64,000 bases of DNA. It comes from Prostheceraeus crozeri (lineage: Eukaryota; Platyhelminthes; Polycladida; Euryleptidae). Location: the NCBI GenBank assembly GCA_907163375.1, contig CAJQUW010000475.1, positions 5,001 through 69,000 on the forward strand. The letters are read 5' to 3'. A program made the translations under genes and the position numbers. Shown in pieces: positions 21,621-32,570 of the stretch (positions within the stretch are counted from its first letter, which is position 1; every line of letters starts with the position of its first letter). The notes beneath the pieces are model-generated. The model had not been told where the DNA came from, ran no database searches, and saw nothing but the letters and a program-made list of their open reading frames with translations.

Positions 21621-24600
21621 CAGGGACTACTAAAAATAGATGATGGCCGGGACGATCAACTCGGTAAGTGTGTGGAAGAGCTGGAGGCCTGCTGAGTCAC
21701 TCATAAACAATAACATCACGCGACAGAGTAGCACTTGTTGTCGAATAGCCAAGTCAATGCAGCGGAAACACTTTCTCTGAGTCTCTCCGAAGAACTGCAT
21801 GACACCCGAGCGAGTGTTGGTGTTTTTACTCTTCCAATATTAACTTCACCGACATCCTTATCTCGAATATTACGCCGAATATCATTCTACTACGATGCCT
21901 CGAAAGTGTAGTGTCGGTGGCTGCAAATCCAACTATTCATCGACTTCGGAAAAGTTTTCTATCTATAGATTCCCTACAAACTCAATCGAACTAGAAAGGT
22001 GGCTGTCAGTTTTACCTAATGTAATCGCTAAAGACAGTATAACAAAGAATATGGGCGTTTGTCGCCGTCATTGGCCTCAAGACATTCTTATGAAAAAGAT
22101 ATTTGGTCGTGATGTGCCTGACTGTCCTCCATCAGTGTTCGTTGATTGTCCACCTTCCTTTTCACGTCAGACTGCAAATATTGTGGAGAGAAATGTCAAT
22201 AGCAGACGAGCAACATCATCCAGTCGTGCTGGAGTGGATCAACTTGACTCTTTTCAGCTTTTAGATGAAATTCCTACTGATTTTATTGCATTTAGCAATG
22301 AAATATCTCAGCGAGAATTCATCGAATCGAACTGTGTTGCTGTGAAAAGTGATCATTTGATCCGCCTTCTTTTCTTTGATGATTCACATGAAACCATCGA
22401 TCATAAGATCATCATATCATCTGACTACTCTATTGTCGCAAAGAAGAGGAATACAGGTGTGCGATTGAGTGTTCTACAGGATTTACTTGGATTTCAGTAC
22501 AAACTACAAAAGTGGTCTCAACTAGAGGCAATTATAGTACGAGTGAGAAATTATTCGCCAAATGAAGCTGTTGTTCGAATAATCACAGAGACTATTACAT
22601 TGCCGGATTTAGACCACTCGAAATATGAATTCATTCTGGAACAGTTAATCTTGTCAGCAAAATCTTCAGAAGGTCGCCGGTATTCATCTAACACTATGCA
22701 TATTGCCCTCAATTTTTATTTAGCAAGTCGAGCTACGTACATCAAATTGCGACGGTTTCTTTGTCTTCCAAGCATCAATACATTGACTACAAATTTGGAG
22801 AGAGTATCTGGCATTGGCACTGAGTCTTACTCCGAAAGAATAGCTCATGTTGTATTTGATAGACTTGAACAGTTTCAAAGAAAGTGCATTTTACTTTTCG
22901 ACGAGGTGTTTGTACAGCCGGAATTGCGCTACAGATCTGGACATGTTATCGGATATTCAGTCGATTCTCCGACAAATGTAGCACGAACTGTCTTCGCTTT
23001 CATGGTGAAGCCAATTTTTAGCGGGCCATCATTTGTTGCTCGTTTCGTGCCAGTTTATCGATTGAATGCCGAAAATCTAATGGAATATCTATTATTAGTC
23101 ATAAAAAATGTTGAGAAAGCAAACGGTTATGTAACTGCAATCATGAGCGACAATCATTCAACGAACAGGAGACTGCACAAATTGCTCTGAGAAAAATTCG
23201 AGTCAGACTCTTCATTCAAGATTGAGCATCCCCTTGATTCACGTCGTGATCTTTATCTTTTATTTGATCCGGTGCACATTTTCAAAAGTTTTCGCAACAA
23301 TTGGACTACTGAAAAATGCGGTACTATAGTATTTAAGCAACCAAACCAGGACAGTCTACTGACTGCAAAATGGGCATATCTTGTAGAACTACATAACAAA
23401 GAGAAAAATCTTGCTTTGCGAAGGATCAACATCAGTCATCGCGCACTCAATCCTTCATCATTTGACAAACAGAAGGTGAACCTCGTGACACAAATATTCA
23501 ATGACAAAACTGTTGCCGCTTTGGTTCAGGATCAGAAGAAGATTGAAACGGCTTGTTTCGTTTCCCTTGTTCTACGATTCTGGAAGATAATCAACAATAA
23601 AAGGACGACGGCATGTATTCATTTATTAGACGACGATAGAAGACCGATTTCATCTTCCAAAGATCCGCAACTTGTGTTTTTGAATAATTTTTGCGAAATC
23701 TTTGTGTCCGATATACCGAGGCCTACTACTACTATTACAAACAGAGGCGTCCGATACCAGACATTGACCCGTGACACCAAAATGAGTCTATCTCAGTCTG
23801 TTCTCGGAATAGTTGACTTCTGCAAAATGGTGTTCGAAGATAAAGCTGTGAAATATTTGCTTCTTGGCCGAATGCAATCAGATTCCCTAGAAGGAGAATT
23901 CGGAATATATCGTGGACTCTTCGGAGGCTTATATCATATTGCCTATGAGCAAGTATTGATCGGAGCTAGATTTCAACAGATGAGATTATATCAGATGCTG
24001 GATACAGATATTGATGCTTCTTCACAGTCAGCTCACTCTCCACAATGTTGCTCGAAAGATTTCAGCGATGAGGAACTGGCTCTACTTGATTCAACCGCAT
24101 CACTGATTGATGCTATTACCGACAATGAGCGATCAGTGCTTTTTTACATTTGTGGATATGTTTCTCGAAAAGAAAATATTCCTCCTATTGATGCATCTGA
24201 TCTTCAATCGATTCAAGTTGCTCGAAATTATGAAGATCGCGAGTTTCTTTCTTTGGTTTCCAGAGGTGGCTTAGTGTACCCTTCGGAAGAGATTTTTCAT
24301 TTTTCTCTTGCGTGCTACGCTTTCTTTACAGCTTCATCTAATAAGTGTAAAATTTTATGTCGAAAACGTTTCTCTCGATGTTACGAATATTTGTATGATA
24401 GCTTCTTCTTTGAAATTGATAAATATGAAAATGTTTGCAAGCGTTTTGCAAACATGTTTCTGAAAGGAATGGTAACTAAAGTTAATGATGAACGTGCTGT
24501 ACCAAGTGAAAGAAAAAAGAAAAAAGTAGCGTCATAGTACGATGCATGTTACAAATTACATGAAAATTGATTTGATGAAAATTGTTTTTTATTGCTCTCA

Positions 24601-24876
24601 CAGTCAAGCTTATCATGAGCATTGATGCATGTAGTAGACTAGCTTATTAACAATGTTGGCAAGGCTACTTAATGCAATGCTACGTGCATTTCAGGCTCGT
24701 GGAGACATAAGACCTTTCATTGGTAGGGCCTATGTAATATAGTTTAAATCTAAATCCTGCTGAAAAATCGATATTTCAAGTTGTTAGTCAACGTATCGCA
24801 AGCAGTAAAAACCGGCCTCCAGCTCGATTTTCGCGAGTTTACCGTCCCGACTCTTATCTATTTTTAGTAGTCACTG
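21621..24876 (+). mobile_element. P element (THAP transposase type)
   Basis: The ends read CAGGGACTACTAAAAATAG on the left and the inverse of CAGTGACTACTAAAAATAG on the right. Similarity extends about 43 bp, and AGCTGGAGGCC recurs farther in. A perfect 7 bp duplication, CCGCAGC, flanks it (21614-21620 and 24877-24883); the eighth base is C against T, and P elements usually make 8 bp. Length 3256 bp. It interrupts the mariner-like transposase gene. Confidence 0.9.
21895..24537 (+). CDS. P-element transposase with THAP finger, one internal TGA
   Basis: It catalyses GTP-dependent cut-and-paste in the P family. A THAP domain at residues 1-80 has the C2CH ligands (CSVGGC ... CRRHW) and an AVPTIF-like end (PPSVF), and binds the element's DNA. 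The RNase H-like core shows the first acidic residue at D336 (LLFDEVFV), the second at D419 (SDNHSTNRRLH), the family block DPVHIFKSFRNN, and the third at E666 (SDSLEGEFG). A C-terminal CGYVSRK follows. The frame is one ORF of 880 codons except for a TGA at 23188-23190, right after D419. The first part alone encodes 431 residues with a complete THAP domain and two of three catalytic acids. No other break is visible and no intron is needed. Confidence 0.85.
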
Positions 24877-25446
24877 CCGCAGCTAACCTCTAGACGCAAG
24901 CTGTCCACCACGATATTTATGCAGGATGGGGCACCACCGCATTTCGCCAGCAATTTTCGCAAATTTCTATGCAAAACCTTTACTGATGACCGAATTATCA
25001 GTCGAGGCTGCGCACATCTCTGGCCCCTGAGATCACCCGACCTCAACCCTCTCGACTTCTGGTTCTGGTGCTGGTTGAAGGCTAAAAGTTTACCACGAAA
25101 ACAAGTCAAGCACATTGCAGGAGCTCCGTCAGAAGATCATCAACATCTGCGCTGACATCACACCAGAAGAGCTAGAAGCTGGTGTGTCCAACATCGTGGC
25201 AAGATTACAAATGGTGATCGATTGCGACGGTGATCTTATTGAACATAAATTATAATGATGCTGTGAAATGTAGGTCGAACTTTAATGAGCTGGTATTATG
25301 TTGAAAAACAAGTGAGAGAGTTTTCCTCTGTTGCACACAAAACCTCCGTTAATATGCTACATAAATATAGTTTACTTTTCTTCATATGATGATTTCTCTC
25401 TAAATGGCAAACATTTCACAACTTGCGCGACTTTACGGACACCCTG

Positions 25447-25558
25447 TATATCGTATAATTGTGAGCGACTTCAATAACATTTCCGATTTTTATTTTTTTG
25501 GTAAAGATTTCATTTTTAATACACTGATCAAGCTGTACATTAAATATCAAAACTGCCA
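25447..25558. other. Spacer between the mariner-like element and element A copy 2
   Basis: 112 bp of A+T-rich DNA with no feature seen. Confidence 0.5.
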
Positions 25559-26401
25559 CAGACCACCCAGCCAATTCGAATTAAAAAAAGCGAAAAAAGC
25601 GAATCCTTAACTTAGAAAAGCGAACCGACACTTTTTACATAAAGCAATGTAGAACGGCGTTGTAACGACATAATATGATATAGCGTTAAAACGACATACA
25701 TATTACGAGTATAATGACTGTCAAACTATACACTACCACAAATACTACGAACCTGTGTAGATTGCGAATATTGCCTGCTGGTACAAAAATAATAACTTGA
25801 CAGAGAACCTCCTAAGAGGTATTTTTCTTGTTTCTTGTTAAACGATTCGCAAGTGCACCAGACCATATTTATAGTAAACTAGCTTTTGTATTCTACTAAT
25901 GATCAGACATATAAAATGCAATCGATTTAGATTGTTTCAATTTTAGACAAATAGTGTAGAGTTCAAGATTGTTTCATGGGATAATTGAAACACAGTACTG
26001 AAAAATCAACAAAAATACCGCTGGAAAATTCAGCAAAATGAGGATGATTTTATAATTTCTAATTTGGATAAGGAGATTTCTCTAACTGCCATGCTTCCAA
26101 CTAAAAAATTAGCGGAAAGCTTTTATCTCCTTTATCTGAATATTCCAAAGCATATTGATATTTTCAAGTATTTATTAGATAGGGGTCAGTCAACTAAAGT
26201 CATGCGAAGTGGATCATATCACGAATATAGAATCCTTAATTAAGTTTTTTAGGCAATTATTTTATACAGTGATAGAATGTACACAAAAGATTTCATCTGA
26301 TAGTCAATGTAGTTTTCTTCACTACTCGTAAGCTTAATACATTATGATAATAATCTTGCTTACCAGGATACATTTTTGTAAAGGAAAATGATGCTCATAA
26401 T

Positions 26402-29400
26402 CAGAGTGTGACTGAACGCCGTTCAATTGAACTAGTTCACGATTTTCGTGAACTTGAACTGAACGGCGTTCGCATATTTCGGAGATGAACGGCAGTTAAC
26501 TGCTCCCGTTCATTTCTACCTTTGAACCTTCACACATGATTGTCCGGAATTGCTTCAGGCTAGAATGTACTCTACGGTTGCTTCTCCCATGGCTGCACCC
26601 TGTACTATTTTTGTCCATGCTGTTGGAAGCTTGACGCTCATGATGCCACGCAGGCATAATATTTATTTCTTGGAAATCTTAGATGTTGGCATTTCCGATA
26701 AAGTAAGATAGAACCGCCCTCCATTGTTGGAACCCAACCGAATGCAGCATGAAAACTGTCACGTCAGCTCTATATTTATAAGTCCTTTATGAAGTGATGT
26801 TAATATTACATCGAATGATAAAAAAGCGCACGCTGTGACGTGTGATATGGGGATTAGATGTCTCTGTGAATAATTCATTATGAAAATGCAGTCACAGTGT
26901 CCTTATGCCTTCTGTTAAGTGGTGAAGTTTTATCTCCAAGTGGCTCGATGGCAAAGCGGAAGAATGACAGTGAGAAGTGGGACATGTATGAACCCATTTT
27001 TACTTTCAATAAGCAGACCGATGATAAACTTTACTACAAATGCAATCTTTGCCAAAGTGTGTGTTCTGCAGCTACTACTTCACGCTCGAACCTCAAGCGT
27101 CATCTCTCTAATCAACACGATTCCACTCATGTCAAGGAATTCGAAGCGATCGTCTCAGGTTGTACAGCAAAGAAAAAGAAAGGCCAAGACCAAAGCACCC
27201 TAGATGCATTCCTCGGGAAGTCAAAGCAATCTGTGCCCAGCCAGGAGAAAGTTGATCAGCTCATTGCGGAGTTCATTCCTTCTTGTGGCATGCCATTCCC
27301 AATTGTCCGCAGACAGGGCTTCCGCAAGTCTGTCATGGGATTGGCGCCTGGTCGAACTGTTCTATCTTACGCCACTTTGATGTCCAAGTTAAATGCAGAC
27401 TTCAACACCATGAAGACGAACATGAAGAAGGAATGCTCAAACATCTCAGTCTTCTGTCTTACTGCTGACTGCTGGACTACATTCCGCCGCGGATACTTAG
27501 GTGTGACTATTCATTGGCTCACATCAAACCTTGAGAGGAAGTCTGCTGTGTTAGCATGCAGGCGAATGAAAGGCAATCACACTTATGACCGCATTGCCGA
27601 GGAGCTCGAGGCCATAATGCGCGATTTTGGTATCCAGAATAAGATGGAAGGAGGAGTTGTGACTGACAATGCGTCGAATTTTGTGAAGAGCTTCAAACAC
27701 TTTGGAGAAGAGGCTCATGCCGCTCTAGCTGAATTATTAAAGGAAGCATCAAACAAAGGTGAGGAAGACGATGACGCTGATGAAAATGACAATGACGAGG
27801 ATGGTGTAATTTATCAAGAACTTACTGACATTCTCTCTTCGTCTGACACTCTACGCTTTTCTCTTCCTGCACATTTTCGGTGTTCTGCTCACACAATGAA
27901 CTTAATCGCAACAAAGGACGTTGAAAAATACTTGACGACCGCCGAACAGTTCAAAAGAGTATCACGAATGACAATGCTGAAACTACACGACTTGTGGAAT
28001 AAACAGTCAAAGAGCACCATCATTGCTCAGAGGATTGAAGACACGTGCGGTAAGAAGCTTGTTGTGCCTATCTGTACTCGTTGGAACAGCACCTTTCACG
28101 CTATGGAGCGGGTGCAGGAAATCTTGAACGAGAAAGATGATAAGATGCAGTCACTATTTGATCACTTAGGACATCGTCACCTTCAGAATGACGAGAAGAT
28201 ACTTATCCAGGAGTACGTAACCACAATGCAGTACTTCGCCTGTGCACTCGATATTCTTCAAGGAGACAAGCATATGTTCTTGGGTTATTTGTTGCCAACC
28301 ATCCACGTACTGAAGGAAAAGCTGCTGGAAGTGAAAAATACTTTGACAGTGTGCAAGCCCCTTTTGGATGGCCTTGTGGCTGGACTGGACGAACGATTCG
28401 GACACCTTCTGAGTGATGAAAAATACCTCCTCGCCTCAGTGTGCCACGCCAAGTTCAAGCGCCTGGACTTCATCCATGAGGAAAATCGAAGAGCTGCGGC
28501 CTATAAGCTACTGCAAGATGCCGTGGAGAAAGAAATGTCCCCTGATGAAAAGCGAGTCGACATCGAAGAGAAATCAAAGGACAAGATTGCATCCTTTTTT
28601 CATCCAAAAAAGTGCGTTCTTCTTCGAAAGAACTAATTGAGAGGTTTCTCCACTCAGACACTGAAGAGCTGGCTTTGTTGAACGTGTTTCCAGCCATCAA
28701 AAGAGTTTTTGTGCAATCAAACACTACATTGCCATCTAGCGCCCCCGTTGAAAGGCTTTTTTCCCATGCTGGAGAACTCTTCAGCAGGAAGCGATGTCGT
28801 CTATCTGACAAAAACTTTGAACAGCAATTACTATTGCAACTGAACAAGTGTTTCATTTAGCTATGTACATGTAGACATCATTCTCACCATTTTCCAACTA
28901 GTGTAGTGTGAAAGAATTAAGAAATCATAGAATCGATGTGATTTTTTTGAAGAGCAAATTGAGCTTTTTCAATACTTAATTAAATCTTTTGTTGTTTGTC
29001 AATTTGCATTCTATGTAAGCAATTACATCTGCGGTCACATGCAACTATAAACAGGACTTGTCAGTCTATCCGGACAGTTACCGTGAACGTCGGAAGTTAC
29101 GTGGCAATGATATCAGATACAGAATTTGCCAATGCTGTCTACATTCGCATCAAAGCACAATGCTAGGCCTACAATAGTATCGCATCGTCACATCATCACT
29201 CGTCCATTATGAAAAACTATTTCTTAGGAAATTGCCATAGTTCATGAAAAGTTGTCTTGTGCTCATAGATGACTACATTTGTGGTGTGAGATATGGGCTT
29301 TCTCAAACAGAATTTTGCATTTAGTTATGCGCAAAGCGCAAGATATATACATATGCATTGATGACATGTATGTCACCTTTTCTGTGCATGCATGTGATTT

Positions 29401-29895
29401 CACCTGCATAGGCCATTAATGGCTTGACCACAGCAGCGACAATTTAACCAAATTTAGTGACCAAGAATTGTAGACCCGCTCTAGTACTGATCGTTGCTTC
29501 TTCTCCATCTATTAACGATAAATTTACACAAGCATATGCCTTCATACAATTGCCATTATGTCACAGAGGAAAAGGCTGCTAAGCCATGTAATCATATAAC
29601 CCGGAAGTTCTCTAAATTGCATCTTACACTAAAGCTTTTATGTGAAGGAAGCGATGACTCAATTATTTGATAGATAAGCGCATTCGAAGTAAAGGTCAAA
29701 ATTTCTTTTTGAAATGAACGAAAAGGGAAATCGGTGAACGTGAAGTGAACGAGATGGACATGAACTGAAGCTGAACTTGAACTGAACGGCGTTCAATTTT
29801 TGAAACCGTGAACTTGAACTGAACGGATTTCACAAATTTAAAAATGAACGTGAACTGAACGCCGTTCAAAATTTTCGTGAACTTGTCACTCACTG
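26402..29895 (+). mobile_element. hAT element (BED-finger transposase), nearly complete
   Basis: The left end CAGAGTGTGACTGAAC pairs loosely with the inverse of the right end (CAGTGAGTGACAAGTTC). A perfect 8 bp duplication CTCATAAT flanks it (26394-26401 and 29896-29903). The comparable site in element A copy 1 (about 3708) reads CTCACAAT uninterrupted. Both ends, about 120-200 bp deep, are packed with GAACG and TGAAC words, including palindromes GAACGCCGTTC and GAACGGCGTTC. Length 3494 bp. The stretch 28861-29700 holds only 3' non-coding sequence. Confidence 0.9.
26948..28860 (+). pseudogene. hAT transposase with a single frame shift
   Basis: The best start is ATG 26948 (MAKRKNDSEKWDMYEP); an upstream in-frame extension has no convincing start. 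A BED-type finger (CNLC ... HLSNQH) occupies about residues 35-60. The RNase H-like core has D174 (LTADCWTTF), D240 (VVTDNASNF), an RCSAHTMNL block and TRWNSTFHAM. An Asp/Glu-rich loop lies near residue 280. The C-terminal dimerisation block with the catalytic Glu (SAPVERLFSHAGELFSRKR) and LSDKNFEQQLLLQLNKCF lies in another frame, to the stop at 28858-28860. The shift falls at about 28600-28640, near a run of six A. Apart from that one shift the protein looks complete at about 637 residues, normal for the family. Confidence 0.85.
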
Positions 29896-30073
29896 CTCAT
29901 AATTAAGCTATATTGTTGAAGCAAAATTGATCCTATATAAAATGGAAATTGTTGCGAACGTTAACTTAGATGCAAAAGTATCAACTTGTATATTTACGAT
30001 CATTCAAATTGATATTGCTCAATTATGTAGGTAGCCCTATAGTGATTAGATGATAAATATTTCTAATACGAAT

Positions 30074-30109
30074 TTTCCGACGGTGGAGGGCTGACTCCAC
30101 CGTCGGAAA
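30074..30109. repeat. Perfect hairpin within element A copy 2
   Basis: Two 15 bp arms (TTTCCGACGGTGGAG and its exact inverse) are separated by 6 bases. Copy 1 has no clean counterpart at the same place (about 3870). Confidence 0.75.
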
Positions 30110-30383
30110 TTATGAAAATTTTAGAGAAAATTATGTAGTCATTGATTTACATTCGAGTGGATATCTAATAATTATAAATATCTAAATCATTGCATCAATA
30201 TTCTAAATCTAAATTGATGAAAAGCGACGATAAATGACAATATTGGATAAAAGCATGAAAACATTCCATGAAAACTATCACTATATACAGCCTACTTCAA
30301 AGGCCAGTTATCAAGATCGTGCTCCATGCTCGTCTACTAAAATATTCAAAATAAGTCCAAGCTTTGAATTGAATTGGAAATAG

Positions 30384-30475
30384 TCAATATTGAAAGATGT
30401 GGATTTTATTTTCGTCTCCGTTATTTTGTAATAAATTACGAAAACGAAAATAAAATCAATATCTTTCAACATTGG
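30384..30475. repeat. Conserved hairpin in element A copy 2
   Basis: Counterpart of 4250-4339: arms of about 40 bp with TTTATTTTCGT and its inverse, near the right third of the element. Confidence 0.7.
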
Positions 30476-30866
30476 CACTAAAAAATAGTCCAAGCTTTAC
30501 GATGCAAGGTTCTCTTTGTCTTTGCTCGTTAACACCAGCTTCCCTCGTTTTATTGAATTCCTACAACATCACTCTTTTGCTAATAAGGGTACATTTTCCA
30601 ATTCTTATATACCATAAATTTTTACATAAGATTATGCAATTATCAACATCTGGATTCAATTGTCAACACATGGATGATAGCAAGACTAAAATAAAGACCA
30701 ACATGACAAAGTCACGTTGTCAACATGCAAAAAAGCCTGTACAACGAAACAATTTTTTCTTGCTCTACCCAAAAAAGCGAAAAATAAACGAATGCCACTC
30801 GATGAAAGCGAAAATTCAGGCATATTTTCGAAAAAGCGAATGTCTGGGTGGTCTGGTCTGCTGCCA

Positions 30867-32169
30867 AAGTACATGTTATGGAAATAAAAAGAAAATTTTT
30901 TTCATCAGTGCTATTTTATACGGATATAAAAACTACGCCATGCAAATTACTCGTATATGCAAGATAAAGTTTACACGCTTTAGAAAATTCATGTCTCAAC
31001 TAAGATTTCAATGCTTTGATAATCTGTGAATATCAAAGCATCTATAATTGTGATACTCTACGATTATCAAAGCATAGGAACTGATATAAAACGTCAACAG
31101 TCACATAAGACGTCATAGCAGACTGCAACAGTAAACATAGCAATAACACGAAAATAGAAAAATCAATCAAGGCTACTTGAAAATATCAAGTAGATTTTCG
31201 GTTGAGCAATTATTTAGTGCAGTTCGCACTTGAAAAAATATTGGTGTGGGTTATGATGATTAAATGTTGTTGAAGTAAAATAACTATACTTCTGGTGTGA
31301 TCACTTCACAAGAAAATCGACTTCTCTCTTCAAACATATGAAGGCTTCGTCCCTGAAGCGAAATTGGTTAGTACCATGACTTCCGCGCACGTGAGCCAAT
31401 TTAGAAATGTATTGACCGATTTGTTTCTTTTGAGTTCATTGATACGAATGACCATTTTAGCTCAACCACAGACCATTTTAACAGGCTCGGCGCTGAAGTG
31501 CTTTGAGTTTAAACCAAATTGCTATTATTACTATCGTAAGTACGAGCAAATGAAAGCACGTTATTTCAAACTTAACAAACCATCCCAATCGATATCAAAT
31601 CAAAGTCACTTTCCTACCTATATATTAATCGATAGCCTAATAGTTGAATCATGTTAAATAAAGTGGTTAGAATAGAAAACTGTTTGATTGTATGTCTACA
31701 GGAAATTAGCTATCGGTACTTCAAAAAACATCTTTTCTAAATTTATAGCACCAAATAAAAGAATATTTTTCTCAGACCTTCATCCGCGCAGCTGCGCGGA
31801 ACCGCGAAGCGGTGGCAACGCTGAATTATATTCAAAAGAATTGCTTTTGAAGGTTAAACATAGTGTACTACAAGACCCCCTGCCTCCCCCCTCCCCCAAC
31901 GCAAAATCAGGAAGAGTTTATTCAACGCTCGACAATTTTAGCTCGATATAAAAACTGCATACTTTCAAAAAGTCTGCATATAGGCCTATGTATAACAGTA
32001 TTACTTAACTGTTTCAAAAACAACTTTCCTCATTTCGTTCGAAAATTTTACATTCAAATTTAAAATGCACTATTATCGTGCAGCTCTGTCATTTTCTGTT
32101 AATCATGCCATGACGTCACACCATATAAGATCTCGTAATTACTGTGTTGTTCAGCTGTTCGGTATTTGG
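30867..32169. other. No gene seen
   Basis: A+T-rich. It contains two adjacent hairpins at 31783-31813: the perfect palindrome TCCGCGCAGCTGCGCGGA followed by ACCGCGAAGCGGT, then GGCAACGCTG. Confidence 0.5.
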
Positions 32170-32570
32170 GAGACTGCTTCAGCAGAGCGGTCTGGTCACA
32201 ACAAATATCTTAATACAAAATCCATAGATCATCGCGGTCTAAAAGCTTGGGCAGGCATTTTCGTATGTGGCGCAATTGAGCCATTTTTCTTTTGAGAAAC
32301 CGACAATGAATGGTTAAAACTGCCTTTCCATGCTGAATTAAGTGACACCAAATGTTGCTGAGCATAGTAGCATCTTCATGCAGGTTGGAATGCCAGCGCA
32401 CTACTACCGGCTCATCGTGCATTACATCAAAAACAATTTTCCTAAATCTTGGTTTGACCGTAATGGAAGTCTTAGGAATGGCTTCCGATATCACCAGATT
32501 AAATGTCTTGACTTTTTGCGTTCGGAGACGTCAAAGAAATTGTGTGATAGAGTCATCCTGAACATTTGGA
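32170..32570 (+). pseudogene. Mariner-like transposase relic
   Basis: Plus-strand frames give SGHNKYLNTKSIDHR, LKAWAGIFVCGAIEPFFFE, then HSSIFMQVGMPAHYYRLIVHY and NNFPKSWFDRNGS. These match, in order, the middle of mariner-like transposases of the same type as the copies at 20399 and 49669. In FMQVGMPAHY the catalytic Asp position is Val. The frames are shifted. No inverted ends were recognised. It is an old fragment. Confidence 0.6.

Larger units (their letters stand above)
20934..25254 (+). pseudogene. Mariner-like transposase, split and broken
   Basis: The first part (20934-21620) has an N-terminal helix-turn-helix of the type found with DUF4817-like transposases (IEIVQCYYSCGRSASGALRL, TRVIKKFEETGSVADLPRSGRP) and the first catalytic Asp in WSDEANFSLDG. 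The second part (24884-25254) has FMQDGAPPHF and WPLRSPDLNPLDFW, with 37 residues between the second and third Asp by my count, and a C-terminus ending VIDCDGDLIEHKL. Joining across the P-element duplication gives HVRPQLTSRRK in frame. There is at least one frame shift after HLQL (about 21285), frame loss around 21490-21530, and a TAG at about 21578. Inactive. Confidence 0.8.
20399..25446 (+). mobile_element. Mariner-like element with unusually long inverted ends, split by a P element
   Basis: The ends begin CAGGGTGTCCGTAAAGTC. The right flank is TA (25447-25448) and the left is CA (20397-20398), a TA target with one transition. Without the P element and one copy of its duplication the length is 1785 bp. 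The inverted repeat is about 385 bp (20399-20786 against 25062-25446) and reaches into the end of the transposase gene. It shares the CAGGGTG terminus, transposase type and catalytic spacing with the element at 49669-51407. Confidence 0.85.
25559..30860. mobile_element. Element A, copy 2, split by a hAT element
   Basis: The left end CAGACCACCCAG pairs with CTGGGTGGTCTG at 30844-30855, followed by an extra GTCTG. CTGCCA flanks both sides (25553-25558 and 30861-30866) if that GTCTG is counted as a slippage duplicate. Minus the hAT (26402-29895) and one copy of its duplication, the element is about 1800 bp. It aligns with copy 1 along most of its length, including the AAAAAGCGAA arrays, the GTATTCTA..AATGATCAGACATATA region and the hairpin. 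No coding capacity. Confidence 0.7.

Noticed and set aside
20103-31823. CAGCGTTGCCACCGC and its inverse as the two ends of one 11.7 kb element
   Set aside because: The flanking 8 bp on each side do not match, so they are better read as separate members of a dispersed repeat.
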